Positions 8,260 through 16,624 of a DNA stretch of 64,000 nt are shown in pieces. Position numbers and translations under genes: made by a program. Origin of the DNA: Gordonia mangrovi (GTDB lineage Bacteria; Actinomycetota; Actinomycetes; Mycobacteriales; Mycobacteriaceae); NCBI RefSeq assembly GCF_024734075.1, contig NZ_CP102850.1, forward strand, positions 1,612,001 through 1,676,000, in the 5' to 3' direction. A model generated the notes under the pieces. It had not been told where the DNA came from, did no database searches, and worked only from the letters and a program-made list of their open reading frames with translations. Position 1 is the first letter of the stretch, and every line of letters starts with the position of its first letter.

Positions 8260-9807
8260 GTGTTCTCGTTCACCGATCACGACGCCGACGACACCGTGTT
8301 GTCGGCGCCGCTCGATGGTGTCGCCGAGGAGATGGCCTACGCCGAGGGCGTGCGCGACACGCTGCGCTTGAGCCGCCAATCCGAAGCCCGCACCGTGCTC
8401 GGTGCCGGCATGATCGGCGACCGCGCCTACAACGACCGCATGAACGGACAAGGCCCGCACGCCAACTCCCGCTCCCACACGAAAGCCCACAAATACGCCA
8501 TCGGCGAGATCTCCCTGCAACTGGGCATCACCCGCGGCAAAGCCGGCGAATGGGCCTCACTGGCACACATGCTGGCGGACCTGCCCAAAATCCGGTTGGC
8601 CTACCTCGCCGGAGACTTCAGCACCCACCGCGTCACCGAACTGGCCACCAGTTCGCAGACCGCCCCGAAAGGCAACCTCCGACCACGCCTCAACGAGATC
8701 CTCGACGAGGCGCTCGGTCCCCGACCTGACACCCCAGTCGAGGAACCCGCCCCAGACGCAAACGCTTGCGCCGACGGTGACGGTGACGGTGACCCGGATT
8801 GCTCCGACAAGACGCCCGAGGACCCGGCCCAGGACCCGGCCGAAGCGCCCGTCGATTTCGAAGACATCGCCCTGGAACTGGCCTACCGACCCACCCCCGA
8901 CACCGTGCTACGCGACGAACTCGACAGCGCACTGATCAGCCTGGACCCTGACGCCCACGCCCAAGCCCGCGAGGACGTCGCTCAAGCCTTCCAGAACGTC
9001 ACCTTCGCCAAAGAAGCCTTCGGCCACATGGAAATGTCGGCCTGCCTGAGCGCCGAACACGCCATCCACCTACAACACCGCATCGCCGACCTCCTCGACG
9101 AACGCGTCTGCCGCCGCGACCCCCGCCGCGTCGGACACCGCCGCGCCATCGCCCTCGCCGAAATCCACGGCGTCCCCGGCGCACACCTGCAATGCGAATG
9201 CGGCTACGACACCTGCACCGCCCGCACCCGCGCAACCGCCGACGCGACCCCGTCGGCGGCGATCGACGACGACGCGACCACACCCGAGGCCACGGCCACG
9301 CCCGTCGACGAGAGCACGGACTCCGCCGACCCCGCCGAGCCCATCGAACCCGACATCACCACTGTCGAACCTTCTGCTGCACAATCGGATACCACCGACA
9401 CCGCCCCTGATCCGACATCCGACGACCCCGGCGACGGTAGCGAATCGACCCGGCCCTGGACCGCGCGCTGCGACGCTCCGAGCCCCGATGAGAGCGTGTC
9501 GTCAGACGCCTGCCCCGACAACATTGGGTCTGCACACAACCCCACCGAAGTCGATCCGCTCGCACACCATGACGTCGCCGAACGCACGGTCGACCACGAA
9601 AGCCCTGGCCACGAAAGCCCACTCGACGGAAAACAGCGCCCAGTCAACGGGAGACAGCGCCCGGTCGACGTGCGGCGAGTGCGCTGGAACCAGTCCACCC
9701 CTGCCGTCCTCGCACCGGCACCTGCAGTGCTCGAATCCCGCTGCGCGGCTACCCCACGCGTCCACCGGATCGTGCGCTACCGCGACTACCGCTGCCGACA
9801 CCCCTAA
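8260..9807 (+). CDS. DUF222 (13E12 repeat) protein lacking its HNH nuclease end
   Basis: A 515-residue protein starting at GTG 8260, with GAGAGG about 7 bases upstream. The N-terminal half has the helical DUF222 pattern (EARTVLGAGMIGDRAYND, ITRGKAGEWASLAHML, LPKIRLAYLAGDFSTHRV). A long Asp/Pro/Thr-rich linker follows, about residues 160-190 and 325-470. The C-terminus ends RIVRYRDYRCRHP and then stops. In full-length family members this position continues into GC-D...CDLDH of the HNH endonuclease. The catalytic domain is therefore missing and no continuation is seen in another frame over the next 100 bases. The family is repeated in mycolate actinomycetes and may be mobile. Confidence 0.8.
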   Translation: MFSFTDHDADDTVLSAPLDGVAEEMAYAEGVRDTLRLSRQSEARTVLGAGMIGDRAYNDRMNGQGPHANSRSHTKAHKYAIGEISLQLGITRGKAGEWASLAHMLADLPKIRLAYLAGDFSTHRVTELATSSQTAPKGNLRPRLNEILDEALGPRPDTPVEEPAPDANACADGDGDGDPDCSDKTPEDPAQDPAEAPVDFEDIALELAYRPTPDTVLRDELDSALISLDPDAHAQAREDVAQAFQNVTFAKEAFGHMEMSACLSAEHAIHLQHRIADLLDERVCRRDPRRVGHRRAIALAEIHGVPGAHLQCECGYDTCTARTRATADATPSAAIDDDATTPEATATPVDESTDSADPAEPIEPDITTVEPSAAQSDTTDTAPDPTSDDPGDGSESTRPWTARCDAPSPDESVSSDACPDNIGSAHNPTEVDPLAHHDVAERTVDHESPGHESPLDGKQRPVNGRQRPVDVRRVRWNQSTPAVLAPAPAVLESRCAATPRVHRIVRYRDYRCRHP

Positions 9808-9912
9808 CCTGCAGGGTCTCGGCGAGGCCCGCCCCACACCTGTGCATGAACTCCGCAACCGACCTTCCTGGCCGGTCGTTGAGTCATGTCTCCCGGTGAT
9901 CTGCAGCGTGAT

Positions 9913-10659
9913 TCAGTGGGCCTGATGTGCCAGGGCCGCCATCAGGTCGTCGCGGTTACCTGCCGACTCGGCGAAGCGGAGCGGCTTCACATTCTCAACC
10001 AGGATCTCGCGCGTCGCGGAAGGCAGCAGGGACATGACCTCGTCGACGAAGCCGTCGAGGGGCATCGCCCACTCGGCGTCGGCCTGACCGGGCATCAGAT
10101 CGGTTTGCACCGCCGGCGGTGCCAGTTCAAGCACCTCCACACCGGTGCCGGCGAGTTGCAGACGCAGGCTGTCAGTGAAGGAGTGGATGGCCGCCTTGCT
10201 GGCACTGTAGGTGGGCGTGGTGGCCATCGGCGTGAACGCCAGCCCCGACGACACCGTGATGATGGTCGCCTGTGGTTGTGCCACAATATGTTCCACGAAG
10301 GCGGAAACCAGGCGCAGCGGACCGAGGATGTTGGTGTGCACCTCGGTGACCGCTGTCGGCAGAAAGCCGCGGTCGCGGAGGTTCTCGGCGCGCATCAGAC
10401 CCGCCATGGTGATCAGCACGTTCACACCGCCGAACCGTTCGAGCACCTCGGCAGCGGCACGGTCCACGTCCGCGGCATCCGCGACGTCGATCCGAACGGT
10501 GTCGATACCGGGATACTGCCGTGCGATCTGCGCGAGCAGTTCGGTGCGTCGGCCACCGACGATCACATGGTTGCCCTCGCTGTGCAGCCGAACCGCCAGT
10601 GCCAGGCCGATACCGGAGGTAGCGCCCGGGATGAAGATGGTGTTGTCGTGGATGCGCAT
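9913..10659 (-). CDS. SDR oxidoreductase, DltE-like
   Basis: A 248-residue classical short-chain dehydrogenase. Visible are the cofactor loop GATSGIG (residues 12-18), TVSSGLAF with the catalytic serine, and YSASKAA with catalytic Tyr and Lys. The ATG at 10659 (MRIHDNTIFIPG) has GGAG 8 bases upstream and is preferred to longer in-frame extensions. The second residue arginine-type GGRR after strand 2 suggests NADP(H). It is divergent from the MmyB-type regulator at 10855, separated by 195 bases, an arrangement often seen where that regulator controls an adjacent SDR. The substrate is unknown. Confidence 0.85.
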   Translation of the reverse strand: MRIHDNTIFIPGATSGIGLALAVRLHSEGNHVIVGGRRTELLAQIARQYPGIDTVRIDVADAADVDRAAAEVLERFGGVNVLITMAGLMRAENLRDRGFLPTAVTEVHTNILGPLRLVSAFVEHIVAQPQATIITVSSGLAFTPMATTPTYSASKAAIHSFTDSLRLQLAGTGVEVLELAPPAVQTDLMPGQADAEWAMPLDGFVDEVMSLLPSATREILVENVKPLRFAESAGNRDDLMAALAHQAH

Positions 10660-10854
10660 ATCTCGTCTCCTGCGTTGTCGGTTCCCGATCGATGCCAGTG
10701 CATCGATCGATGGGGTCCAGTCCAATCCGGATCGCCGGTGACAACAAGGACGCACCGATCGGGGGATCGCCGATCCCTGGATGCCGGGCTGCCGATGAGC
10801 CACAGTGGACGTCGACGATGCGATCAACGAATGACCGCAGGAGAGGAGCCACCG

Positions 10855-11688
10855 ATGGCGATGGATCGGGCGGGGCTCGCCGGGTTTCTCCGCCGCAGGC
10901 GCGAGGCCCTGCAACCGGCCGACGTCGGTCTGCCCGTAGGCGCGCGGCGCCGCACCCGCGGACTACGCCGCGAAGAAGTGGCGATGCTGGTCGGAATGTC
11001 GACCGACTACTACACCCGCCTCGAACAGCAGCGTGGACCGCATCCGTCCGAACAGATGCTGGCCGCGCTGGCTCGCGCCCTGCATCTCTCGCTGGACGAA
11101 CGCGATCATCTGTTCGAGCTCGCGGGCCAGCACAGCCCCGTCCGGCGCGCACGGATCGACCACATCGGGCCGGGCATGATGCGGATCGTCGACCGCCTCG
11201 CCGACACCCCGGCAATGGTGGTCAACAGCGCCGGGGAGACGCTGTTCCAGACCGGCCCGGCGGCCGCACTCGTCGGCGACGACATGGCGTTCCAGGGACT
11301 CGATCGCAGCATCACATATCGGTGGTTCACCGATCCGGCGACCCGAGAACGTTTCCCGGCCGAGGACCACGATCATCACGCTCGCGCGCACACCGGTCGT
11401 CTGCGCGTGGCGGCGACCCGCGAGGGACCGGACTCACGCGCCGCCGAGATCGCCGAGGCACTGCTGCCGATCAGTCCGTCCTTCGCCGAGTTGTGGCATC
11501 GCCACGATGTCGGTGCCCGACTCACCGATGAGCGCAAACGGCTACTCCACCCGGAGCTCGGTGTGATCGAGGTGTTCTGCCAGACCTTGCTCGACCCGGA
11601 TACGGCGCAGGTGCTGCTCGTGTACACGGCGACCCCGGGAAGCGACGACCATGAGAAGCTGGCGATGCTCAGCGCCGTGGGCGTCTGA
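10855..11688 (+). CDS. XRE-family regulator with MmyB-like ligand domain
   Basis: A 277-residue regulator. The N-terminal helix-turn-helix reads RRRTRGLRREEVAMLVGMS, then TDYYTRLEQQRG-PHPSEQML, the classical MmyB family signature (residues about 25-80). The C-terminal two thirds (about 105-270) match the PAS-like MmyB ligand-binding domain thought to bind fatty acids. The start at 10855 has AGGAG 7 bases upstream. An in-frame ATG at 10831 is possible. Its likely target is the divergent SDR. Its TGA stop directly abuts the stop of the next, convergent gene (TGATCA at 11686-11691), with no room for a terminator between them. Confidence 0.87.
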   Translation: MAMDRAGLAGFLRRRREALQPADVGLPVGARRRTRGLRREEVAMLVGMSTDYYTRLEQQRGPHPSEQMLAALARALHLSLDERDHLFELAGQHSPVRRARIDHIGPGMMRIVDRLADTPAMVVNSAGETLFQTGPAAALVGDDMAFQGLDRSITYRWFTDPATRERFPAEDHDHHARAHTGRLRVAATREGPDSRAAEIAEALLPISPSFAELWHRHDVGARLTDERKRLLHPELGVIEVFCQTLLDPDTAQVLLVYTATPGSDDHEKLAMLSAVGV

Positions 11689-12624
11689 TCAGAAGGGGTA
11701 GCGCACACCGGTCAGCGCTTCGGCGACCTCCCACAGGCGTTTGCCCAGAGCGGGGTCCCGCACCCGCGGGCTCGGCCGCACCGGCACCGGTGGCCCGCTG
11801 AACTCCATCGGGCCCGACGGACCGAAATACTGACCGCCGGTGACCTCCGGATCCGTGGCCGCCCGCACCGACGGCAGCGCGCCGTCGGGTGCCTCCATGA
11901 TGAACGTTCTGCGCACCCGATGCAGCGACGGCGTGGTGAACAGCCACCTGAGCACGCGACCGGAGTCGCGCATGACGCCACTGTGGGTGGCACCGGGATG
12001 GGCCGCCACCGAAATCGGGGTGCGATGACCCGTCGCCGTCAAGCGGCGCTGTAGATGCATCGCGAACACCAGCTGCGCGAACTTCGCCCGCTGATAGGCG
12101 CGGGACGTACTGAACGACCGGGCCAGTGTCAGATCGTCGAAGTCCACGACACCGCCGCGGTGCGCATTGCTGCCCACCGTCACCACCCGACCCGCATCCG
12201 CGACCAGCAGACGCTCGAGCAGCAAGCCCGTCAGCGCGAAGTGGCCCAGGAAGTTGGTGCCGAAATCCATCTCGAACCCGTCGGCGGTCAGATCCCGCCG
12301 CCCGGCCATCACGCCGGCGTTGTTGATCACCACATCCACGACAGAATGCTCGAGGGCGATCTGATTCGCCGCCTTGCGCACCGAACCGAGATCACTGAGG
12401 TCGGTCTGCACCACCTGGACGTCTGCGTCAGGCACCGTTCCCAACACGTCGGCCCGCGCTGCCTCGGCGCTGTCGAGGTTGCGGCAGGCCATCACGACAC
12501 GAGCACCCAGGCCGGCCAGATGTCGCACCGTCTCGAGACCGATTCCGGAATTGGCGCCGGTCACCACCACGACACGACCGTCGATGCGCGGCGCCTGCGA
12601 CGGCCCCCACCCACTCCTGGACAT
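11689..12624 (-). CDS. SDR oxidoreductase, retinol-dehydrogenase-like
   Basis: A 311-residue short-chain dehydrogenase with GANSGIG (residues 23-29), DVVINNAGVMAG, a serine in VTVGSNAH and an active-site YQRAK in SRAYQRAKFAQLVF. The long C-terminus PEVTGGQYFGPSG is typical of the WW-oxidoreductase/retinol dehydrogenase-like group found in many copies in mycobacteria, which act on lipophilic carbonyls or alcohols. The exact substrate cannot be seen. It is transcribed towards the MmyB regulator, with abutting stop codons. The next gene upstream on the same strand ends 60 bases away. Confidence 0.85.
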   Translation of the reverse strand: MSRSGWGPSQAPRIDGRVVVVTGANSGIGLETVRHLAGLGARVVMACRNLDSAEAARADVLGTVPDADVQVVQTDLSDLGSVRKAANQIALEHSVVDVVINNAGVMAGRRDLTADGFEMDFGTNFLGHFALTGLLLERLLVADAGRVVTVGSNAHRGGVVDFDDLTLARSFSTSRAYQRAKFAQLVFAMHLQRRLTATGHRTPISVAAHPGATHSGVMRDSGRVLRWLFTTPSLHRVRRTFIMEAPDGALPSVRAATDPEVTGGQYFGPSGPMEFSGPPVPVRPSPRVRDPALGKRLWEVAEALTGVRYPF

Positions 12625-12684
12625 CCACCACCCCTGGTCTCGACGGATGGTTCACGATACCCAGCGGCGTACCGCTTCTGGTCG

Positions 12685-13074
12685 TCAATCCGCGGAGCGA
12701 TGCGCCTTGTGCCCCGACAGCTGCACGGAGCCGTCATCGTGGCTCGCCACGGTAAGGCCATCCACGGCGCTGTCGAGCAGGCGCCACGCATATCCTCGAC
12801 GCCGCAGTTCGACATCGCCGACCAAGTGGCCGGTCACCCGCAATCGCGCATGGGTGTCACCCACCGTGCACTGGCACGTCAACGGGCGGGACTCGTCCGA
12901 GCACTGGATGATCACACTGCACATCGCATCCAGCGCGAGAAGCAGATCAACAGCGCTCGTCTCGGGAACGGCCGTGTCGTCGAGCACGTCGCCGATGGCA
13001 TGCCGGACCAGGGACACCCGCTCGGCCACCGCCGGCACCGTGACCTCGACCGAGACATCGCAAGTGATCTTCAT
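12685..13074 (-). CDS. RsbW-like anti-sigma fold protein, degenerate
   Basis: A 129-residue protein (MKITCDVSVEVTVPAVAERV...) not recognisable from one motif, but it aligns over its whole length with the RsbW-like protein at 16078-16518. LLLALDAMCSVII matches LGVDEICSQLI, and RRRGYAWRLLDSAVDGLTV matches TAGFGWRVVETVTDAQTV. The first of these is the N-box of GHKL ATPases. Here the glutamate is replaced by alanine (Ala50), so kinase activity is unlikely. A SigF-type promoter lies 58 bases upstream. Best guess is a non-catalytic member or decoy in the local sigma-factor switch. The start at 13074 is the first methionine of the conserved part. Confidence 0.6.
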   Translation of the reverse strand: MKITCDVSVEVTVPAVAERVSLVRHAIGDVLDDTAVPETSAVDLLLALDAMCSVIIQCSDESRPLTCQCTVGDTHARLRVTGHLVGDVELRRRGYAWRLLDSAVDGLTVASHDDGSVQLSGHKAHRSAD

Positions 13075-13131
13075 GGCTCCGATCTGTCTGACACGTGGGC
13101 TTCTCACAGGATCGTCATGACGATGATGCGG

Positions 13132-13156
13132 TACCCGCGCGAAGCCGGTGGTAAAC
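13132..13156 (-). promoter_or_regulatory. SigF-type promoter
   Basis: On the minus strand GTTT (13156-13153) is separated by exactly 16 bases from GGGTA (13136-13132). This matches the mycobacterial SigF consensus, with the gene start at 13074 about 58 bases downstream. It is one of three exact copies with identical spacing in this cluster. Confidence 0.7.
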
Positions 13157-13239
13157 AACCCACTCGACGCCGCTCCCCAACGCGGGCGTCCCGGATTACC
13201 TCATCCGCGCCGTCGACCGCGACACCCGGCCGTCTTCGC

Positions 13240-13264
13240 GTTTGCCTCGCGAACCGGCGGGGCA
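13240..13264 (+). promoter_or_regulatory. Possible SigF-type promoter of the dehydrogenase gene
   Basis: GTTT at 13240-13243, a 16-base spacer and GGGCA at 13260-13264 (GGGTA expected). It lies 63 bases before the ATG at 13327. One mismatch in the -10 element makes this a weaker candidate than its neighbours. Confidence 0.35.
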
Positions 13265-13326
13265 CTCTGCCGACAGATCGTCGTCGACCGGAATCCGCGC
13301 CGCGGAACGGAGATTAGGAGTGCTCG

Positions 13327-14505
13327 ATGCGCGCAGTCACGTGGCAGGGCAAGCGAAATGTCAGCGTGGACACTGTTCCCGACCCCAAGATCGAGGAGCC
13401 GTCCGACGCCATCATCAAGGTGACCTCGACCAACATCTGCGGTTCCGATCTGCACCTGTACGAAGTACTCGGAGCCTTCATGAATCCCGGGGACATCCTC
13501 GGCCACGAGCCCATGGGGGTCGTGGAGGAGGTCGGCAGTGACGTCGGGGATCTGCACGTCGGCGACCGCGTGGTGATCCCGTTCCAGATCTCCTGCGGCA
13601 GTTGCTATATGTGTTCGCATGATCTCTTCACCCAGTGTGAGACGACGCAGGTGCGCGAGCAGGGCACCGGGGCCGCGCTCTTCGGGTACTCCGAACTCTA
13701 CGGGTCGGTGCCGGGTGGTCAGGCCGAGTATCTGCGGGTTCCGCAGGCCCAGTTCACCCGCATCAAGGTGCCCACAGACGCGCCCGACTCACGCTATGTC
13801 TATCTCTCGGACGTGCTGCCGACCGCGTGGCAGGCCGTCGAGTATGCCGACATCCCACCCGCCGGGTCGGTTACCGTGCTCGGACTCGGGCCGATCGGGG
13901 ATATGGCGGCGCGGATCGCCCACCATCGCGGAGCTCAGGTCATCGGTGTCGATCGCGTTCCGGAACGGCTGGCACGCCTGGAATCTCGCGGGATAGCCAC
14001 CATCGATCTCGAACGGGTCGACGATGTCGCCGGGGAGATCCGGGAGCGCACGCAAGGCCGCGGCACCGATGCCGTCATCGACGCGGTCGGCATGGAGGCG
14101 CACGGTTCCCCGGTGAACAAGATGATGCAGCGGATCGTCGGCGCCATACCCGACGCCGTCGCCGAACCACTGATGAAGAATGCGGGTCTCGACCGGCTCT
14201 CCGCACTGTATTCGGCGATCGACATCGTCCGCCGCGGCGGAACACTGTCGCTGATCGGGGTCTATGGCGGAACCGCCGACCCGCTCCCACTGATGACGTT
14301 GTTCGACAAACAGATTCAGATTCGGATGGGCCAGGCGAATGTGAAGAGGTGGGTCCCGTCCATCATGCCGCTGCTCGGCGACGACGATCCGCTCGGCGTG
14401 GATTCGTTTGCCTCACATGAACTCCCGCTGGATGATGCGCCGCATGCCTACGACATCTTCCAGCGCAAGGCCGACGGAGCAGTCAAGATGGTCCTCAAGC
14501 CCTGA
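13327..14505 (+). CDS. Zinc-dependent dehydrogenase, formaldehyde-dehydrogenase-like
   Basis: A 392-residue medium-chain dehydrogenase. The catalytic zinc site is built by ICGSDLHLYE and GDILGHEPMGVVEEVG. The structural-zinc loop is CGSCYMCSHDLFTQC, and the NAD(P) loop is VLGLGPIGDMAARIA (about 183-197). The insert KMMQRIVGAIPDAVAEPLM and the 392-residue length fit the glutathione-independent formaldehyde/alcohol dehydrogenase branch. It probably oxidises an aldehyde or small alcohol with NAD+. AGGAG lies 8 bases before the ATG. It sits beside the sigma-factor genes and has a possible SigF promoter, so a role in stress detoxification is plausible. It converges with sigF, 5 bases apart. Confidence 0.85.
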   Translation: MRAVTWQGKRNVSVDTVPDPKIEEPSDAIIKVTSTNICGSDLHLYEVLGAFMNPGDILGHEPMGVVEEVGSDVGDLHVGDRVVIPFQISCGSCYMCSHDLFTQCETTQVREQGTGAALFGYSELYGSVPGGQAEYLRVPQAQFTRIKVPTDAPDSRYVYLSDVLPTAWQAVEYADIPPAGSVTVLGLGPIGDMAARIAHHRGAQVIGVDRVPERLARLESRGIATIDLERVDDVAGEIRERTQGRGTDAVIDAVGMEAHGSPVNKMMQRIVGAIPDAVAEPLMKNAGLDRLSALYSAIDIVRRGGTLSLIGVYGGTADPLPLMTLFDKQIQIRMGQANVKRWVPSIMPLLGDDDPLGVDSFASHELPLDDAPHAYDIFQRKADGAVKMVLKP

Positions 14506-14510
14506 CCGGG

Positions 14511-15449
14511 TCACGCCGAGTCGCCAGCGGCCGCGGCGTCATCCCCGTCTCCGGGATCCGCTGCGGCCCGCTTCGGCGCCATCTCCGCACGCAGCTGAGT
14601 CAACGTGCGCGACAGCAGCCGTGACACATGCATCTGCGAGATACCCACCTTGGTGGCGATCTCGCTCTGCGACATGGAGTGAAAGAATCTGAGCGACAAT
14701 ATCTCCCGCTCACGTTCCGGGAGCTTCTCGAGCGCCGGACGGAGCATGACGAACTCCTCCACCTGCGCGAATCGCTCGTCGTCCTCTCCCAGGGTGTCCC
14801 GGATGGAACGGCTGTCGTCGTCGCCGTCGGGCTCGGCGTCGATGGACATGGCGTTGTACGCCGACCGGGCCATCAGCCCGTCGATGACCTCGTCGACCGG
14901 CATGTCCAGGTGAGCGGCAAGTTCGGTGGGTCGCGGCGAGCGACCCAGCTCCTGGACGAGTTCATCGCTGGCCCGACCGATCCGCAGCGACGTCTCCTTG
15001 GCGCGGCGCGGAACTCGCATCGACCACATGGTGTCGCGGAAATGTCTACGCACTTCGCCCATCACGGTGGGCACGGCGAAGGACAGGAAGTTGTTGCCGC
15101 GGTCGGCGTCGAACCGGTCGACGGCGTTGACCACACCCACGCGCGCCACCTGGAGCAGGTCCTCGAAGGCCTCTCCACGGTCGCTGAACCGTCGTGCGAC
15201 GTGCTCGGCCAGCGGAAGACACCGTTCGACGATCTCGGCGCGCAGTGCGGTTCGACGATCACTGTCGCCCTGTTCGTGCATGCGCCGCAACGACTCGGGC
15301 ACATCGGCGTAGTCGTCACTCCCCGAAGTTTGGCGCCCAGAGCGCGACCCGGCCTGGACGGTCTTGTCGTCCGTCTCGGAGGTGGGAACCGAATCCGAAT
15401 CCGAGTTCACGGCCGACCCCGGCTCGACCGATGGTGACGACGGCAACAC
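14511..15449 (-). CDS. sigF: Stress sigma factor, SigF/SigB family
   Basis: An alternative RNA polymerase sigma factor of group 3. It has region 2 (GEAFEDLLQVARVGVVNAVD, then NFLSFAVPTVMGEVRRHFRD), region 3 (PTELAAHLDMPVDEVIDGL) and region 4 (REREILSLRFFHSMSQSEIA, then ISQMHVSRLLSRTL helix-turn-helix). The length is 312 residues if read from the GTG at 15449, which has GGAGG 3 bases before it. The TTG at 15446, 6 bases after, may be the true start. A disordered Ser/Asp-rich tail of about 45 residues precedes region 1.2/2. The gene lies between two RsbW-like genes and opposite a STAS gene, so partner switching should control it. The site at 15500-15524 suggests that it activates its own promoter. 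Confidence 0.9.
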   Translation of the reverse strand: MLPSSPSVEPGSAVNSDSDSVPTSETDDKTVQAGSRSGRQTSGSDDYADVPESLRRMHEQGDSDRRTALRAEIVERCLPLAEHVARRFSDRGEAFEDLLQVARVGVVNAVDRFDADRGNNFLSFAVPTVMGEVRRHFRDTMWSMRVPRRAKETSLRIGRASDELVQELGRSPRPTELAAHLDMPVDEVIDGLMARSAYNAMSIDAEPDGDDDSRSIRDTLGEDDERFAQVEEFVMLRPALEKLPEREREILSLRFFHSMSQSEIATKVGISQMHVSRLLSRTLTQLRAEMAPKRAAADPGDGDDAAAAGDSA

Positions 15450-15499
15450 AGCCCTCCGATCTGCTTGGCGCGGGTATCGACGATTGAGACAGTATCGAC

Positions 15500-15524
15500 T
15501 ACCCGCGTTGCACGGATCGGAAAC
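15500..15524 (-). promoter_or_regulatory. SigF-type autoregulatory promoter
   Basis: On the minus strand GTTT (15524-15521), 16 bases, then GGGTA (15504-15500), 51 bases before the GTG start of the sigma factor gene. It matches the SigF consensus exactly, so the sigma factor probably transcribes its own gene. Confidence 0.75.
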
Positions 15525-15650
15525 ACGGCTTGCTGGTGTGTGCTGGGCACCGTACGGTGGAGGAAGCGGTTCAGTGAAAAGCTGCATGCGGGCGGCCGTG
15601 GTCTCACGTGTTCCGTCCGCGCTCGATCCCGATTTGAACGGGCGTGCTCG

Positions 15651-16061
15651 ATGAACCTCAATACGCAAACGACTTTCCAACCGTCGCGGACCGTTGAGAA
15701 GTCCACGGACAATGGCTCCACCAGGGGCCTTACCGCCGAGAATTCCTTTTGTGTACAGCGCTTTTCCGGCGAAATCGACATGGCCAGTGCAGCTGATTTC
15801 GCTGCTGCGCTGGACCGCGTGCTGAGCGGTAAACCCGAGTGCGTGGTGCTGGATCTGTCCCGCATCTCGTTCTTCGGTACCTCCGGGCTGCCGATTCTCG
15901 CGCGGTTCGCCTCGGACGCGGCCGACGTGCACATTCCGATTGCCATGGTGTGCCCTCGAGTTGTCGCTCGCCCTCTGGCGGCGTGCGGACTGACCGACTT
16001 CATCGCCGTGTACGAGACCGTGGAGGACGCGGGGACTGCGCTCAACACCCCGCCTCGGTGA
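15651..16061 (+). CDS. STAS-domain anti-anti-sigma factor
   Basis: A 136-residue protein. After a 35-residue disordered start, a STAS domain follows: FSGEIDMASAADFAAALDRV, CVVLDLSRISFFGTSGLPIL, then IAMVCPRVVARPLAACGLTD. The serine in GTSGL (Ser78) occupies the position that anti-sigma kinases phosphorylate in SpoIIAA/RsbV. When unphosphorylated, such proteins bind the RsbW-type partner and free the sigma factor. It is divergent from sigF and convergent with the RsbW-like gene, ending 16 bases from that gene's stop. No convincing ribosome site is visible. The ATG at 15651 is the first start that leaves the domain intact. Confidence 0.82.
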   Translation: MNLNTQTTFQPSRTVEKSTDNGSTRGLTAENSFCVQRFSGEIDMASAADFAAALDRVLSGKPECVVLDLSRISFFGTSGLPILARFASDAADVHIPIAMVCPRVVARPLAACGLTDFIAVYETVEDAGTALNTPPR

Positions 16062-16077
16062 GGTTCGATGCGGTTGG

Positions 16078-16518
16078 TCAGGGCGTACGACTCTTGGCCA
16101 CCCGCACCACGACCTGCCGTCCACCTCCGGTCTCGACATAGGCAACGGTCTGCGCGTCGGTCACCGTTTCCACCACACGCCAACCGAATCCGGCTGTGTC
16201 GAACGCGAAGGCGCTGTCCGGCCAACCGTCGATCTGCACGGTCACGCCCGCCGGTCCGGCCGCGATGGACACTGCGATACTGCTGCCCGGTTCGGCGGCC
16301 GCGATCAGTTGCGAACAGATCTCGTCCACACCGAGTTTCACATCGGCCACATCGTCGACGCTCCAGTCGTCGATGAACAATGTGCGTTCCACCACCGACC
16401 GTACGATCGGCAGACGATCCGCGCCGGCGATCACCGATAGTTTCACCGGAGCCGCAGCGGCCTCGGTGATCACATCCATCACCTCTTGCTCGTCGGTGAT
16501 CCCTCCGAAGTCAGCCAC
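16078..16518 (-). CDS. RsbW-like anti-sigma factor (GHKL ATPase fold)
   Basis: A 146-residue protein starting at GTG 16518, with AGGAG 6 bases upstream. After a 25-residue leader, the domain begins KLSVIAGADRLPIVRSVVER, followed by the N-box helix VADVKLGVDEICSQLI, in which Glu66 is kept but the metal-binding asparagine is not obvious, and the late TAGFGWRVVETVTD block. The fold and neighbourhood indicate an anti-sigma factor that sequesters SigF and may phosphorylate the adjacent STAS protein. Its own SigF promoter upstream would give negative feedback. It is a paralogue of the protein at 12685-13074. Confidence 0.75.
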   Translation of the reverse strand: MADFGGITDEQEVMDVITEAAAAPVKLSVIAGADRLPIVRSVVERTLFIDDWSVDDVADVKLGVDEICSQLIAAAEPGSSIAVSIAAGPAGVTVQIDGWPDSAFAFDTAGFGWRVVETVTDAQTVAYVETGGGRQVVVRVAKSRTP

Positions 16519-16562
16519 TGGAAACTCCTCAAACGACGGTTTCGGTGCAATCCAACCATTCT

Positions 16563-16587
16563 TACCCGGCATCGGCCGGCCCGAAAC
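16563..16587 (-). promoter_or_regulatory. SigF-type promoter of the anti-sigma gene
   Basis: On the minus strand GTTT (16587-16584), 16 bases, then GGGTA (16567-16563), 45 bases before the GTG at 16518. Element sequences and spacing equal those of the two other strong sites. Confidence 0.7.
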
Positions 16588-16624
16588 CTCCGCGCACGGA
16601 TCGATGAACACGCGTTCGATGCCC

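Noticed and set aside
15450..16145. Upstream extension of the sigma factor to 544 residues
   Set aside because: The extension crosses the promoter and lies antisense to the STAS gene. A GTG with GGAGG at 15449 gives a normal length.
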